Assembly (NCBI RefSeq): GCF_902362185.1
Contig: NC_044499.1
Location: forward strand, 13,351,764 to 13,415,763
Length of the DNA: 64,000 nucleotides
Direction: 5' to 3'
Origin: Chanos chanos
Lineage: Eukaryota > Chordata > Actinopteri > Gonorynchiformes > Chanidae
The translations under genes and the position numbers were made by a program. Shown here in pieces: positions 41,701 through 50,288 of the stretch (positions are counted from its first letter, which is position 1; each line of letters begins with the position of its first letter). The notes under the pieces were generated by a model. The model saw only the letters and a program-made list of their open reading frames with translations. It was not told the origin of the DNA and made no database searches.

Positions 41701-41745
41701 ATGTACTGTAGAAATCCATGTCAAAAATCGGATTAAGAGGTCCAT
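28510..41745 (-). CDS. gp130-family class I cytokine receptor (IL-27RA / IL-12RB-like)
   Basis: A single-pass receptor expected to signal through JAK and STAT. Coding exons: 41745-41685, 41141-40985, 39003-38828, 38643-38480, 37240-37075, 36889-36807, 35918-35696, 35513-35325, 34729-34628, 31847-31704, 31209-31084, 30489-30408, 30234-30153, 29877-29643, 28814-28510. Phases agree and give 764 residues. Residues 1-20 are a signal peptide. The cytokine-binding module covers about 21-241, with paired cysteines in domain 1 and WSAWS at 227-231. Three fibronectin III domains (about 242-530) each span two exons. The membrane span is about 533-555, and box 1 (CPNVPDPSKS) follows from about 562. Cysteine module plus three FnIII domains without an N-terminal Ig domain is the IL-27RA and IL-12RB1 layout, while box 1 resembles gp130. 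The tail of about 205 residues has several tyrosines but no YxxQ. The exact orthologue is unresolved. The exon 12 acceptor is the least certain junction. Confidence 0.87.
30408..30489 (-). other. Receptor exon 12: transmembrane segment
   Basis: The exon encodes ITILWCVISTAVFVLMSLIL flanked by charged residues, the only strong membrane span after the signal peptide. The acceptor (AAGAG at 30490) lacks a polypyrimidine tract and sits near TG/GC repeats. A second in-phase acceptor six bases upstream would add two residues. Confidence 0.8.
31325..31656 (-). mobile_element. tRNA-derived SINE, HE1/DANA/mermaid type
   Basis: Read on the minus strand, the head (from 31656) is tRNA-like, with a B box GGTTCGATTCC preceded by CCTCACAGCAAGAAGGTC, wording typical of this fish SINE group. 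The body contains GTTTGTATGTTCTCCCTGTG and the tail carries GCGATGGACTGGCGATCTGT. It lies in the receptor intron between exons 10 and 11, ending about 48 bases from the exon 10 donor. The family name is from memory. Confidence 0.8.
32659..32862. repeat. 47-bp GC-rich minisatellite inside the transposon
   Basis: Units beginning ATGGAGG start at 32659, 32706, 32753, 32800 and 32847, an exact 47-base spacing. Each unit holds two related GCGCTGCCC half-units. The long open frames over this block arise from the repeat and not from a gene. Confidence 0.9.
32896..33070. repeat. 29-bp minisatellite inside the transposon
   Basis: About six tandem copies of a 29-base unit containing GTCAGCTCCCATGCTGACGC, itself an imperfect hairpin (GTCAGC and GCTGAC arms). 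Confidence 0.9.
33779..33967. mobile_element. Possible short MITE
   Basis: The stretch begins TTTTTCACACTTTACAC and ends with the near inverse GTGTCAAGTGTGAAAA, about 190 bp in all, with no coding sequence. It looks like a small inverted-repeat element, but the target duplication is unclear. Confidence 0.4.
34767..34795. repeat. GA microsatellite upstream of receptor exon 9
   Basis: On the coding strand this is a CT run followed by a TG run that leads into the exon 9 acceptor (exon start 34729). Confidence 0.85.
39521..40388. repeat. 384-bp tandem duplication, about 2.3 copies, in receptor intron 2
   Basis: Units starting GTTCTTAAAGGTAAAAGG lie at 39521, 39905 and 40290, giving spacings of 384 and 385. 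The first two copies are complete and differ at only a few positions. The third stops at about 40388. The sequence before copy 1 (39499-39519) resembles the interior of the unit near 39618, which may mark the joint. Confidence 0.9.
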
Positions 41746-44700
41746 TCTATCCGGTAACACCGCTTTTCACACCTGCAACGGACCGACACTGTCACACGAA
41801 GATCTCATATGAATTCAGCTCATCCATAAAAAGAATATTGAAGAGCAATTAGATAATTTAATCAACAAATTAAGGGGGAAAACAAAACACAGTCGAGCGC
41901 AAAATAAATATTTTGAGTGTAATTTGCGACAGATTCTCTTGTAATTCGCTGATTTTCTCGTTGCAGGCTCATTCAACCGTCACATGATATGAATCTAGAT
42001 TTGACACATGTGCATCGTCCAGCAGTAAGAGAGGAGGCAATGGTTGAAAAAGTTAGGACATTTAAAAGCTACAGGTCGTGGAGATGAACCTTGAAAACAG
42101 AAGCTGAACTGCTGTTTTTAAATCATTTGAATCATTCCAACAATGATGCATTGGAATACACCTACCCCTCATGTCTGGTTAAATGGATTTTATTTAGAGA
42201 TAGGGTAGCCTAATAAACGTGTGATACGCAGATGGTAGATGTAAAAGAAATAATTATAAGTAAACAGTTACTTAACGTTTCAATCAATCGGCAGACTTTG
42301 ATCGGCGCCCGCGCTGTGCTAAGTAAACGCGTCAGTTCCACTGTACCTGAGTTTTTACTTGGGATTCGTTATTCCTGGCGGTAGTCTGAAACAATATTGT
42401 AGCCCATGTTCAGAAGTGCGCTCACTTCTAAGTTTAAAAACGCTCCCAAAGCGACAAGGTCGTCAAACGTCTAAAACAGATGCTCTCAGGAATAAACAAG
42501 ATAGTTTCACTTGTTTTGAAAGCCGCACACTAACACACTACCCTCAGGTAACCGCGTGCTGTCAGCAACCTGCTTACGTAGCCAGAGGTAGTCGCCGCCT
42601 CCAAAAGCAGATTTAGGTCCGGCCCGTGTCTTTTTATTGGCAACCGGTGGCGGTTCTGTCTTGTATGGCGCCCTGGGCGAACCCCCCCACCTCTTCAGGG
42701 AGCCTCCCCCCAAACAAAAACTGTGTATACCCTCCTCCAGCAGAAAAAGTCACCATTCTACACTTTCTGTAATTTTTATACAGACTTTTGGAACAACACA
42801 TATAAATAATGATAATATTTAAAACTATATGAATAGAAAAATACATACAAAAATAAGGCTCAGAAATACAAAAAAAAAGAAGTAACAAAGAGTAATATCC
42901 ATTTGTGTTGACTTGGCATTCGAGCATCAATTCATTACCCGATTATCCAGCACTATCCACTAAGAGTCAAGACTTTTCTCTTCACCTTGACGGTGTCCAG
43001 ATCAGCGGCGCCGGAACGAGTTTCAAGGTGGGGGGAGCAAGAACACGGGGAAAACCCAGACCTGTAGGGGGGTCCGAGAGCATCCTCCCCCGGGGGAAAA
43101 TGTTCTTCGCTCTGGCAGCTAAATGCACCATTTTCCCGCAGTTTGAGACCTCTAATGTGATGCAATCAGAATTGTCAGAAACACAGACACCGGAGCTGGA
43201 GAGCTGGAACCCTCAAAACACCAGCGGGACAGGAACGTATTTTCAGCGTCCAGGATAGCCTACTTTAGTTGGAATTACAAAGAAATTGTACTTTACAACC
43301 GAGTAATGCCTGTTGGTCATTCCAATTTCCCAAATTAACAAAATAAATTGCGCACAGCCAGTGAACGCTTCGCCTTTCTTCTTAAACATTATCATGTTAC
43401 ATACTTTGCGATCTAGACTGGCTGGTGGCACAAAGACATCATAACCGGGAGTAAAACATTAATCCTAAAATAATGTGGCTATGAGCTCCCTCGCTTACAA
43501 GCGAAAACGTGTTTCTGCTTATTCTCGTCCAGGGCTTATTGGATTAGCTAAAGAAAGACAAGTGACACCCCCCCAAAAAAAGATAGAAATATATCTACCT
43601 GCACAAATCAACGAGACTGTGCGTTGGAAGGGAGCTATGTAGGGAACTATGTTACCGCTGCAATGGTTAACTTCTCTCTACGTTTTCTCTGAAACTATAT
43701 ATTCACAGTATTATGAATGAACTGGGTTTATTTGGTAGCATTTCGTGGCATGACTTATCTTACTAATTGCATTAATACTGTACAAAGTTAGACGAGCTAT
43801 TTTATGTATTCACCCGTTCCCCCTACCTCGGGCTTCCAGTGGAGAGACCTGAGGTCATCCGAACCCTGCTCCCCTCCATATTTGGTACTTCTGAGTGGGA
43901 GACCCTCCAAGGCAGTAGCCTACCTATCTCACAAACTAGAATCAGGGCGCCCACTCCAACAAGGTTAATTGACCCATACGATGACATGATGTAACTGTCG
44001 TAAAGGACAAACGAGCAAAAGAAAACTGATCGTGTAAATTTCACCATTCCGATTTTTTTTTTGTCCGGGCATCCCGTGCCTACCACAGCAAGATAACCCA
44101 TGTCCCCCATGCCTAACATTTGTTGAGCTGGGCAACTCACTCCACCATAAGCGAGCCTCAAGTGAAAAGAGTCCGACCTCTAGACTTCCTGAGTGCTGAA
44201 ATCACCAAACGCCATTCACTCATAGACCATAGTGGGTAAGATGTTATGCTCTGGTGAGCTTTACGTTGATTTGCAGTCTGTCTTTGTCAGTTTTACAGTG
44301 GATCTCAAACCAGTGTAGACATCAGAAACAAAGAGTGTGATTTTGACTGCAGTTGACCCTAACTAATTATCTCTTCCCCTCAGACTTCCATGCCCGTGCC
44401 AGCTTAGCCACAATTCTTCACCATCTAATTGAGCTGTCTTCACAACTTAAGTTAATGCGCCCAAACAATAACCCATTTTGAAAGTCACAAACATTTTCTC
44501 ATTTAGTTTTGGTATCAAACATAACACGTGACCAGGTTTGCTCTACATTTTTATAAATGATCCTAAGCGAATGTTAATTGCTCGATAAACTGAGTAACCA
44601 CACAAGCGTGGAAGCACCTGCTGTCAACTTGATCTGTAGCCCTAATTTACTCAAGTGTTTCCTTTATCTTGGTAGTGACCTGTGCGTGTTTATAAATCAT

Positions 44701-45348
44701 TTGTTGTGTAACGTCACTATGGTTATATTTATTTTCCTTAACGAACATGCTCAATCATAGAGCCACGTGTAGCTAATGAAAGAGAAAAATTACTCTGAAA
44801 TGATCAATAAAGTTTATTATTTCATTCAAATAGCCATAAAATATTCAGTTATCATTGTATTATAACTGCTGAAAGTGTCATCCATGAATTATAAATGCAC
44901 TCATTGTAAAGTAACAATATTGTGCTTTTACATTGTGGTGAGGGTGTGCTTTGTTTAGCACTGACTGTGTCTTGTGACCTGTGCATTTTAAATTAACACT
45001 TGGTCATGAGATGCTGAATCCGTGTTGTTTCCATGTAAAGAGTGACTTACATTGGGGCTGTGTGTTGCTAGTTATTCTCTACCATGTGTCATTCATATGT
45101 AATAAGCAATTAACAGTAATTTGCAATTAAGAGAGAACTTATCTACAACTAAGTAGAACTGATTGTCCAGTCTTGTTCAGAAATCAAAATCCAATATGAA
45201 GGTCTTTCCTCGGTTTTTGGTAAAAATATTAAATGAGTGATTATGGCATTCAACGCTTATTATTTACAAATATCAGTTTATATTTTACCAAGAACATAAT
45301 CATCCCTTACCCATCAAATAATCACATATCCTCTGCCTTTAAGAACAT
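41746..45348. other. Intergenic region between theg and the receptor
   Basis: This holds the receptor promoter side (just above 41745) and probably old transposon debris. Stretches near 42645 (CCGGTGGCGGTTCTG) and 43008 (CAGCGGCGCCGGAAC) look like ends of hAT-type elements but do not pair convincingly. No coding exon is recognised. Confidence 0.45.
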
Positions 45349-45354
45349 TTTATT
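45349..45354 (-). terminator. Candidate theg poly(A) signal
   Basis: AATAAA on the minus strand, about 100 bases beyond the theg stop codon at 45453. Confidence 0.5.
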
Positions 45355-45452
45355 ATGGTAGTAAGATGATAAAGGACATGTCTGACAAATCAGTAAAGGT
45401 CATGGGAGAGTGAACTTGTTCCTAATTGGTCTTTAAGTTTTTCATCCTTCCT

Positions 45453-45776
45453 TCATTTTGCCTTGCATTTCCGAGGAAGTGGCATGCAAAGTTCCAGGAC
45501 TCTGGGAGAGGCATTTGCAGAACGGGCAGCTGCATTGACACGGTAGGGGTCGTAACCCTGAAACAGAGCTTTCCTGGGTTTGGGTTGTGCCAAGACCTGC
45601 ACCCTCTCACTGGCCACAGCTTTACGCGTGGACCTTGAGACTGGACATGTCACTGGTCTGTCCAACATGTACTGCGAGTGGTTTGACTTCGGTGCTGATG
45701 GAAATACAGAGAAAAAAAAACAGAGAGAGAGAGAGAAAGAAAGAGAAAGAAAGAGAGAGGGAGAGAGAGAGGGAGA

Positions 45777-45817
<41 letters not shown>

Positions 45818-48143
45818 AAAGGCTAATTAGACCAAGTTATGTTATATGTAAAGTTTTGTTCTTGACCACTGAAACTTTCTAATAAAAAAATTAAACATGA
45901 TTTTGCTGAGAGCACACTAGGGGACCTGTATTTCCTTGAACTATTTTGTTTTATAACATTCATAACTTTAATTGCTTGATTAAAAAAATAGAAAGGTAGC
46001 GAGAAATGTACTCAAAGGGAACACAGATCATATCCTTAATATACTCTCTAATTTGTTCTTCTCCTGTTTACTCTGCTATGTGAATTGATTATTATCTGCT
46101 ATTTGATACTGCAGGATACATGGTTCCCTTATGAGATGAAGTGAGTCACGAACTGGCGAGTAGATGAATACGAGAGGAAGTGGAGCAAGGTGGTGCAGCG
46201 GTTATGGAGGCTTTAGAATCCTTCTGATTTGGGATCTTCTTCATCCTCTTTGGGTGAGCTAACTGGCAGATCCGCTGGCTGGCCTCTGCTGTACGCACTG
46301 CTACACTCAGCTGAGGTGAACAGAGAACACAGGGGAGTCCTATCAATTCTGCAAAAAAAAATGTTTCTGCAGAGAAATGTGTTTCTTTCTTCTTTTTTTT
46401 TTTTCCAATAACAGGAGCTAAGTACTTCTCTTGAGCTACACTCAGACGCTTGTGGGTTGAACTCATGACGTTAACTGAGTTTTAACTCAGTCTGAAATGT
46501 TCTTTTTGCAAAACACTTAACTCATCTTTCAGCTTTATATGCAGTATTTATAGAGGAAACTTTTGGTGCATACGATAAATACATAAATGACAATGCCATA
46601 ACATTAGTTGTCTAAAATCAAACACCATGTGTTTAAATGAAGCTGCAGGTCAATTTAAAATAGAAGAAAGAAAGTTTAGGATACAGTAGGAGCCAAAGAA
46701 AGATAACTGATCATACAGGGCCTGCAGCTACTACATACAAAACGGTAGTCGATCGTACCTCAGCATAGATAACAGTTTGTGACTGCTGTGAAATCATGTA
46801 CAGATAAACCCATTTTGAGCAGTATATACCTCAAAGGAAGCACTAGCCTAACTTTCTAAAATATACTCAGTTTTTACAGAACTCCAGATTAACCGCATAC
46901 CGTGCAGTTTGGTTAGATTACTTATAAATATTGTGAATACCATTGTGGCATTGTACATCTCAGCTTCAACCACAGTTTATCAAAGTCTTGAAGACCCATT
47001 GTAATGCTCAATTTGGTGTGTAGTGCTGTATTAAAACCAAAACGTGCGGTTTTGTAGGAACAAATGTAAAAAACAGAATTAATAAAAAATGGGGGGCGGG
47101 GGGGTGTATGAACTCACTGCGGCCAACAGGGGGCGTTCAGGCTGCCATCCTGCAGCAGGCAGCCGTGGGAGGGCTAGATAGCGTACTCTGTCAGAAGGGC
47201 GAGCACTCAGAGCTGCTGTACTGACTACCCACACAGGAGACTGCCTAGGGGAACAGAGAGAAGGTGCAGTGAAACGACATCGTGCTTGTACCTCTCACTG
47301 ACGTTATTTCATCACACTGCTAATATGTGTAATTCAAGATAAAAACGATTACCTGTTATTTTGAAATGTGGGGTCAAGTCGTTTACTCTCTGTTAGCTTT
47401 GACAGACGAGGTGTTAATACTGAGGGAAACCGAATTAAAATATAAAAAGAACAATTCGAGAAGTTCTTGGACAAACCAAGAAATGAGAAATCCAATAACT
47501 GATATCTCACCAAAGCTTTCTGCACGATTTATTTTTGCTGGAAGTTCATCCAGCCAGTACACGGAACGTCTGTAAATGAACAAGCCAGACAATGCGCTTA
47601 TTGGCTAAGTAACTATGCAGCCCTCAGAGTTGTATCAAAAATATGCAAAACACCTCTAGGTGTCAATGCATGGCAGTTAGCCGAGTCAATTTATTGGTGT
47701 GTAAATGGAGTGCTCAGCCCCCCTTGTGGGGAGACTGCGACATATACCACACAAAATAAGGTCAAACACTCTAATGACTACATTGGACAGATCTAAGAGT
47801 AAATTGTAATAAACGATACATCTATTATTTGTCGTGACAAAACAAACAAAAAAGAATATCTTTTCATGGCAATGCAAAAAATGTGAATTTCCGTACTTTG
47901 GAAAGTAGTTAATAGACCTACAATGACAGCACTGATTCTTCATCATGTTTTGCATGGTCTAGATCCATTTTACTTTAAAACTCTGTGACTTTAGATGTGT
48001 GTTTGCTATTTCTGATAGTAACCATAATAACCTATTTTTTTCAACCTGTCAGGAAATTTGAGCAGATCAGGTTTGGGCTGAGCAAGTCGATCAATTCGAG
48101 CAATCCGAGCTGCCATGGATGAGCAGCAGTCTAGTGGCCGCAT
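45453..48143 (-). CDS. theg: THEG (SPMAP2) homologue, sperm-associated repeat protein
   Basis: THEG is a testis protein of haploid germ cells, linked to sperm formation and microtubule-associated structures. Its role in fish is inferred. Coding exons: 48143-48046, 47569-47511, 47419-47353, 47244-47118, 46310-46154, 45694-45453. Phases agree and give 249 residues. The protein is mostly THEG repeats with the pattern R-x-x-x-L-A-x-P-K: RIDRLAQPK, RLSKLTESK, RVRYLALPR, RICQLAHPK, RIHLLATPK, RVQVLAQPK and RVLELCMPL, seven in all. Two arise only once exons are joined, which supports the model. PDRRSVYWLDELP between repeats is also typical. I place the start at ATG 48143 because the upstream exon ending at 48583 cannot join in frame and is therefore untranslated. 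The gene lies between shd and the receptor on the same strand. The last donor (GTTCGT) is weak, but phase and repeat both fit it. Confidence 0.88.
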
Positions 48144-48240
48144 AGACCTAGAACAAATGTCAATAAAATAAATGTCAAAGTGCGCCACTGCGTATTTGTG
48201 TAAGCCTACGTGTTTGTTTTGTGTGTGTGTGTGTGTGTGT

Positions 48241-48267
48241 GGTGGTGGTGGTGGTGGTGGCGATGGT

Positions 48268-48300
<33 letters not shown>
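48241..48300. repeat. GGT repeat and 33-base G run in theg intron 1
   Basis: A GT run passes into GGT units and then 33 consecutive G (48268-48300). On the transcribed strand this is a C run between the untranslated exon and the first coding exon. Confidence 0.9.
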
Positions 48301-48582
48301 CGTAGGCGGTTGAATAAATAAACGTAAAAAACCAACAAAAGCACTTTCACACATTTGTTCGAAAGGTAACTAAAGCCTAAAACGATTAGAATGGACGAAC
48401 ATAAATTGCAGCGAAAGCAGAATTAGGTCAGCTCTGAAAACCTTATTCGTTTATTCACTGAGCACGCTATCTTTCGACGAGCTTCAGGAGAAAATGTTTG
48501 CACTGATGTTTCAATCAGTTGGTTTACGTAATATTGGCGTTAAGAGAAACATCTGTAGAAGAGGGATTTTCACGAAGCTTAC

Positions 48583-48631
48583 CTGATTCGCACCAGCGAT
48601 AGAAGCGGTCTGGACACTGAGAAACTTCGCG
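48583..48631 (-). other. theg: Untranslated first exon of theg (3' part)
   Basis: A strong donor (TCAG followed by GTAAGC) sits at 48583 on the minus strand. The frame needed to join coding exon 1 is closed by a stop and has no ATG, so this exon is non-coding. Its 5' limit is a guess based on the X-box just upstream. Confidence 0.5.
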
Positions 48632-48645
48632 GTTACTATAGCAAC
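48632..48645 (-). promoter_or_regulatory. RFX X-box at the theg promoter
   Basis: GTTGCTATAGTAAC on the minus strand (GTTACTATAGCAAC on plus) fits the palindromic RFX consensus GTTRCY-AT-RGYAAC at every position. RFX factors drive ciliary and spermatid genes. The site is about 50 bp upstream of the untranslated exon's donor and about 490 bp upstream of the start codon. Confidence 0.7.
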
Positions 48646-48694
48646 ATGGGACACAGTAACCTAAGTCGGGTGGATCAAAAATGCATTCTACCAT

Positions 48695-48812
48695 TAATCT
48701 TCTCTGTATCAGACGACCAATTTCTGTGCTATTCCTTAGGCGCTGTGGTAAAATCCTATGATCACTGTACAAACTGCAATATGATTTTTTTTTTTTGAAT
48801 AAGCATCTCGCT
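48695..48812. repeat. Copy A of a ~115-bp duplicated segment
   Basis: The segment from CTGTATCAGAC through GAATAAGCATCTC recurs at 49731-49788 plus 50165-50222, where it is split by an insertion. It lies just upstream of the theg X-box. The element family is unknown. Confidence 0.75.
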
Positions 48813-48892
48813 GGGGACCGTTTGTACTGGCGATTTATTCTACATAACCTCTACGCATTAAACAAACAAACAAGAACAACCACAACTATAAT

Positions 48893-49728
48893 AATAGTAA
48901 TAATAATAATACAAGTTTATTTAGAGCCCAATATCATCATTTATACTCTCAAAGGGCTTTACATGTCCACAACAAAGTTAAATCAAAATTATATTATCCA
49001 TAAGTTAGAGAGAATAGATAAGTCTGTAGTTTAGTTTTAAAGGTATGAAGAGAGTTTGCCTCCCTGATTTCTGTAGGTCGACTATTCCAGAGGAAGGGAT
49101 AGCGGTAGGAAAAGGCCCAGTAACCAGTGGACTTCTCTCGGAACAATTAATAGTCCAGAATCTTGAGAGTGCAGGTTGCGAGGGGGGTTAAAGGTTGTAA
49201 TTCAGTTGGGTAGAGAGGCAGGTGCAAGCCCATGTAGAATCTTATATGTCAATAAAAGTACCTTAAAATCTGCCCTTGCATGAATTGGAGCCAGTGAAGG
49301 GAAGCCAGGACAGGTGTAATGTGGTCAAACTTCCTTGTTGTGGTCAGAATTCTGGCAGCAGCATTCTGGACCAGCTAAAGACTTTTGGTACTAGAGACAG
49401 GCAGACCAGAGTGCAGAAGTGATATAACGGAGGTGACAAAAGGCAGTTTTAGTTGTATTTTTGATATGAGTGATTAGCGAGAGACTACAGTCAAAAATCA
49501 CACCAAGGTTTTTAGCTGTAGAGTTTGAGAGATGATGCAGTTGTCAAAATTTAGGGGTAAGGGGTAATCATTAAAAAGATGCTTATGCATAGGGGGACCA
49601 ATGACCAGCATTTCAGTCTTGCCTGCATTAAGCATCAGGAAAGACATCCAACCCTTAACAGCACAAAGACACGCCTCAAGGTTGACCAGTTCAGATTTGT
49701 CATTGTGCTTGACAGGTAAGAAAATCTG
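48893..49728 (-). mobile_element. 5'-truncated LINE tail, L2/CR1-like
   Basis: Translated on the minus strand, 49735-49500 gives an RT C-terminal block (IFLPVKHND, then WMSFLMLNAGKTEMLVIGP), matching the usual KTE-IGP region of L2/CR1-clade elements. Further down, in broken frames, come the HITPVLASLHWL-like stretch and the REANSLHTFKTKL end. A TAA trinucleotide tail lies at 48890-48912. Only the last ~0.8 kb of the element is present. Confidence 0.75.
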
Positions 49729-49788
49729 AATGAATCTTGTGTGTATCAGACAGCCAATTTCTGTACTATTCCTCAAGCGCTGTGGTAA

Positions 49789-49835
49789 CCCCTCGTTAGT
49801 ATATTGGTGAGTATCCCCGCCTGTCACGCAGGAGA
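49789..49835 (+). pseudogene. tRNA-Asp(GTC) 5' half
   Basis: The sequence matches tRNA-Asp from base 2 through the anticodon arm (CCTCGTTAGTAT, then CCCCGCCTGTCACGC), with a few substitutions including a mispaired anticodon stem. The T arm and 3' acceptor strand are absent. Confidence 0.75.
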
Positions 49836-49855
49836 TGATGAGATGATGAATTTGT

Positions 49856-49937
49856 GACGAGGTGGCCGAGTGGTTAAGGCGATGGACTGCTAATCCATTG
49901 TGCTCTGCACACGTGGGTTCGAATCCCATCCTCGTCG
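49856..49937 (+). tRNA. tRNA-Ser(GCT)
   Basis: This is 82 bases with a long variable arm. The acceptor stem pairs GACGAGG with CCTCGTC, the A box is TGGCCGAGTGG, the anticodon loop CTGCTAA carries GCT, and the B box is GGTTCGAATCC. It appears full length and agrees with vertebrate tRNA-Ser(GCT) nearly throughout. No run of four T follows within about 250 bases, so normal Pol III termination is doubtful. It sits inside an inserted cassette. Confidence 0.88.
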
Positions 49938-49957
49938 AAAGCATTTACATACTTTAT

Positions 49958-50164
49958 GGGGCAGCCGTGGTCTAAAGGTTAGAGAACCGGGCTGATTCCC
50001 AGGCCCAACATCCACGGCTGTGTGCCCTTGAGCAAGGCACTTAACCCCAATGCTCCCCGGGCGCAAGAATGCTGTGCACTGGTGTATTGGATGGGTTACA
50101 TGCAGAGGACAAATTCACTGCTCACTGTTCACAGTGTGTGTGTGCAATCACTGAAACTTAAACT
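49958..50164 (+). mobile_element. tRNA-derived SINE with CTTGAGCAAGGCA core
   Basis: The head GGGGCAGCCGTGGTCTAAAG has an A-box-like TGGTCTAAAGG. The core CCCTTGAGCAAGGCACTTAA and GCTCCCCGGGCGC are shared by common fish SINEs. It is followed by a CTTAAACTTAAA tail. It abuts the tRNA-Ser by about 20 bases. Confidence 0.75.
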
Positions 50165-50222
50165 TAAAATCCTACGATCACTGCACAAATTGCAATATAA
50201 ACATTTTTTGAATAAGCATCTC
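50165..50222. repeat. Second part of copy B of the ~115-bp segment
   Basis: TAAAATCCTACGATCACTGC to GAATAAGCATCTC continues copy B, whose first part ends at 49788. The intervening 376 bp is the tRNA/SINE cassette. Confidence 0.75.
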
Positions 50223-50234
50223 ATTGAAAAATGA

Positions 50235-50253
50235 AATGAACATAAATTGATTG

Positions 50254-50288
<35 letters not shown>

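Noticed and set aside
42640-43260. A hAT transposon with both ends
   Set aside because: Two hAT-like end motifs are present (near 42645 and 43008), but they do not form a matching inverted pair and no target duplication was found.
45721-45815. Glu/Arg-rich open frames on the plus strand
   Set aside because: They are translations of a GA microsatellite upstream of the last theg exon.
48524-48772. Coding first exon for theg (VECIFDPPDLGYC frame)
   Set aside because: Its donor leaves phase 1, while the next exon needs phase 2. The fitting frame is closed, and the X-box lies within this stretch, so it is better read as promoter plus untranslated exon.
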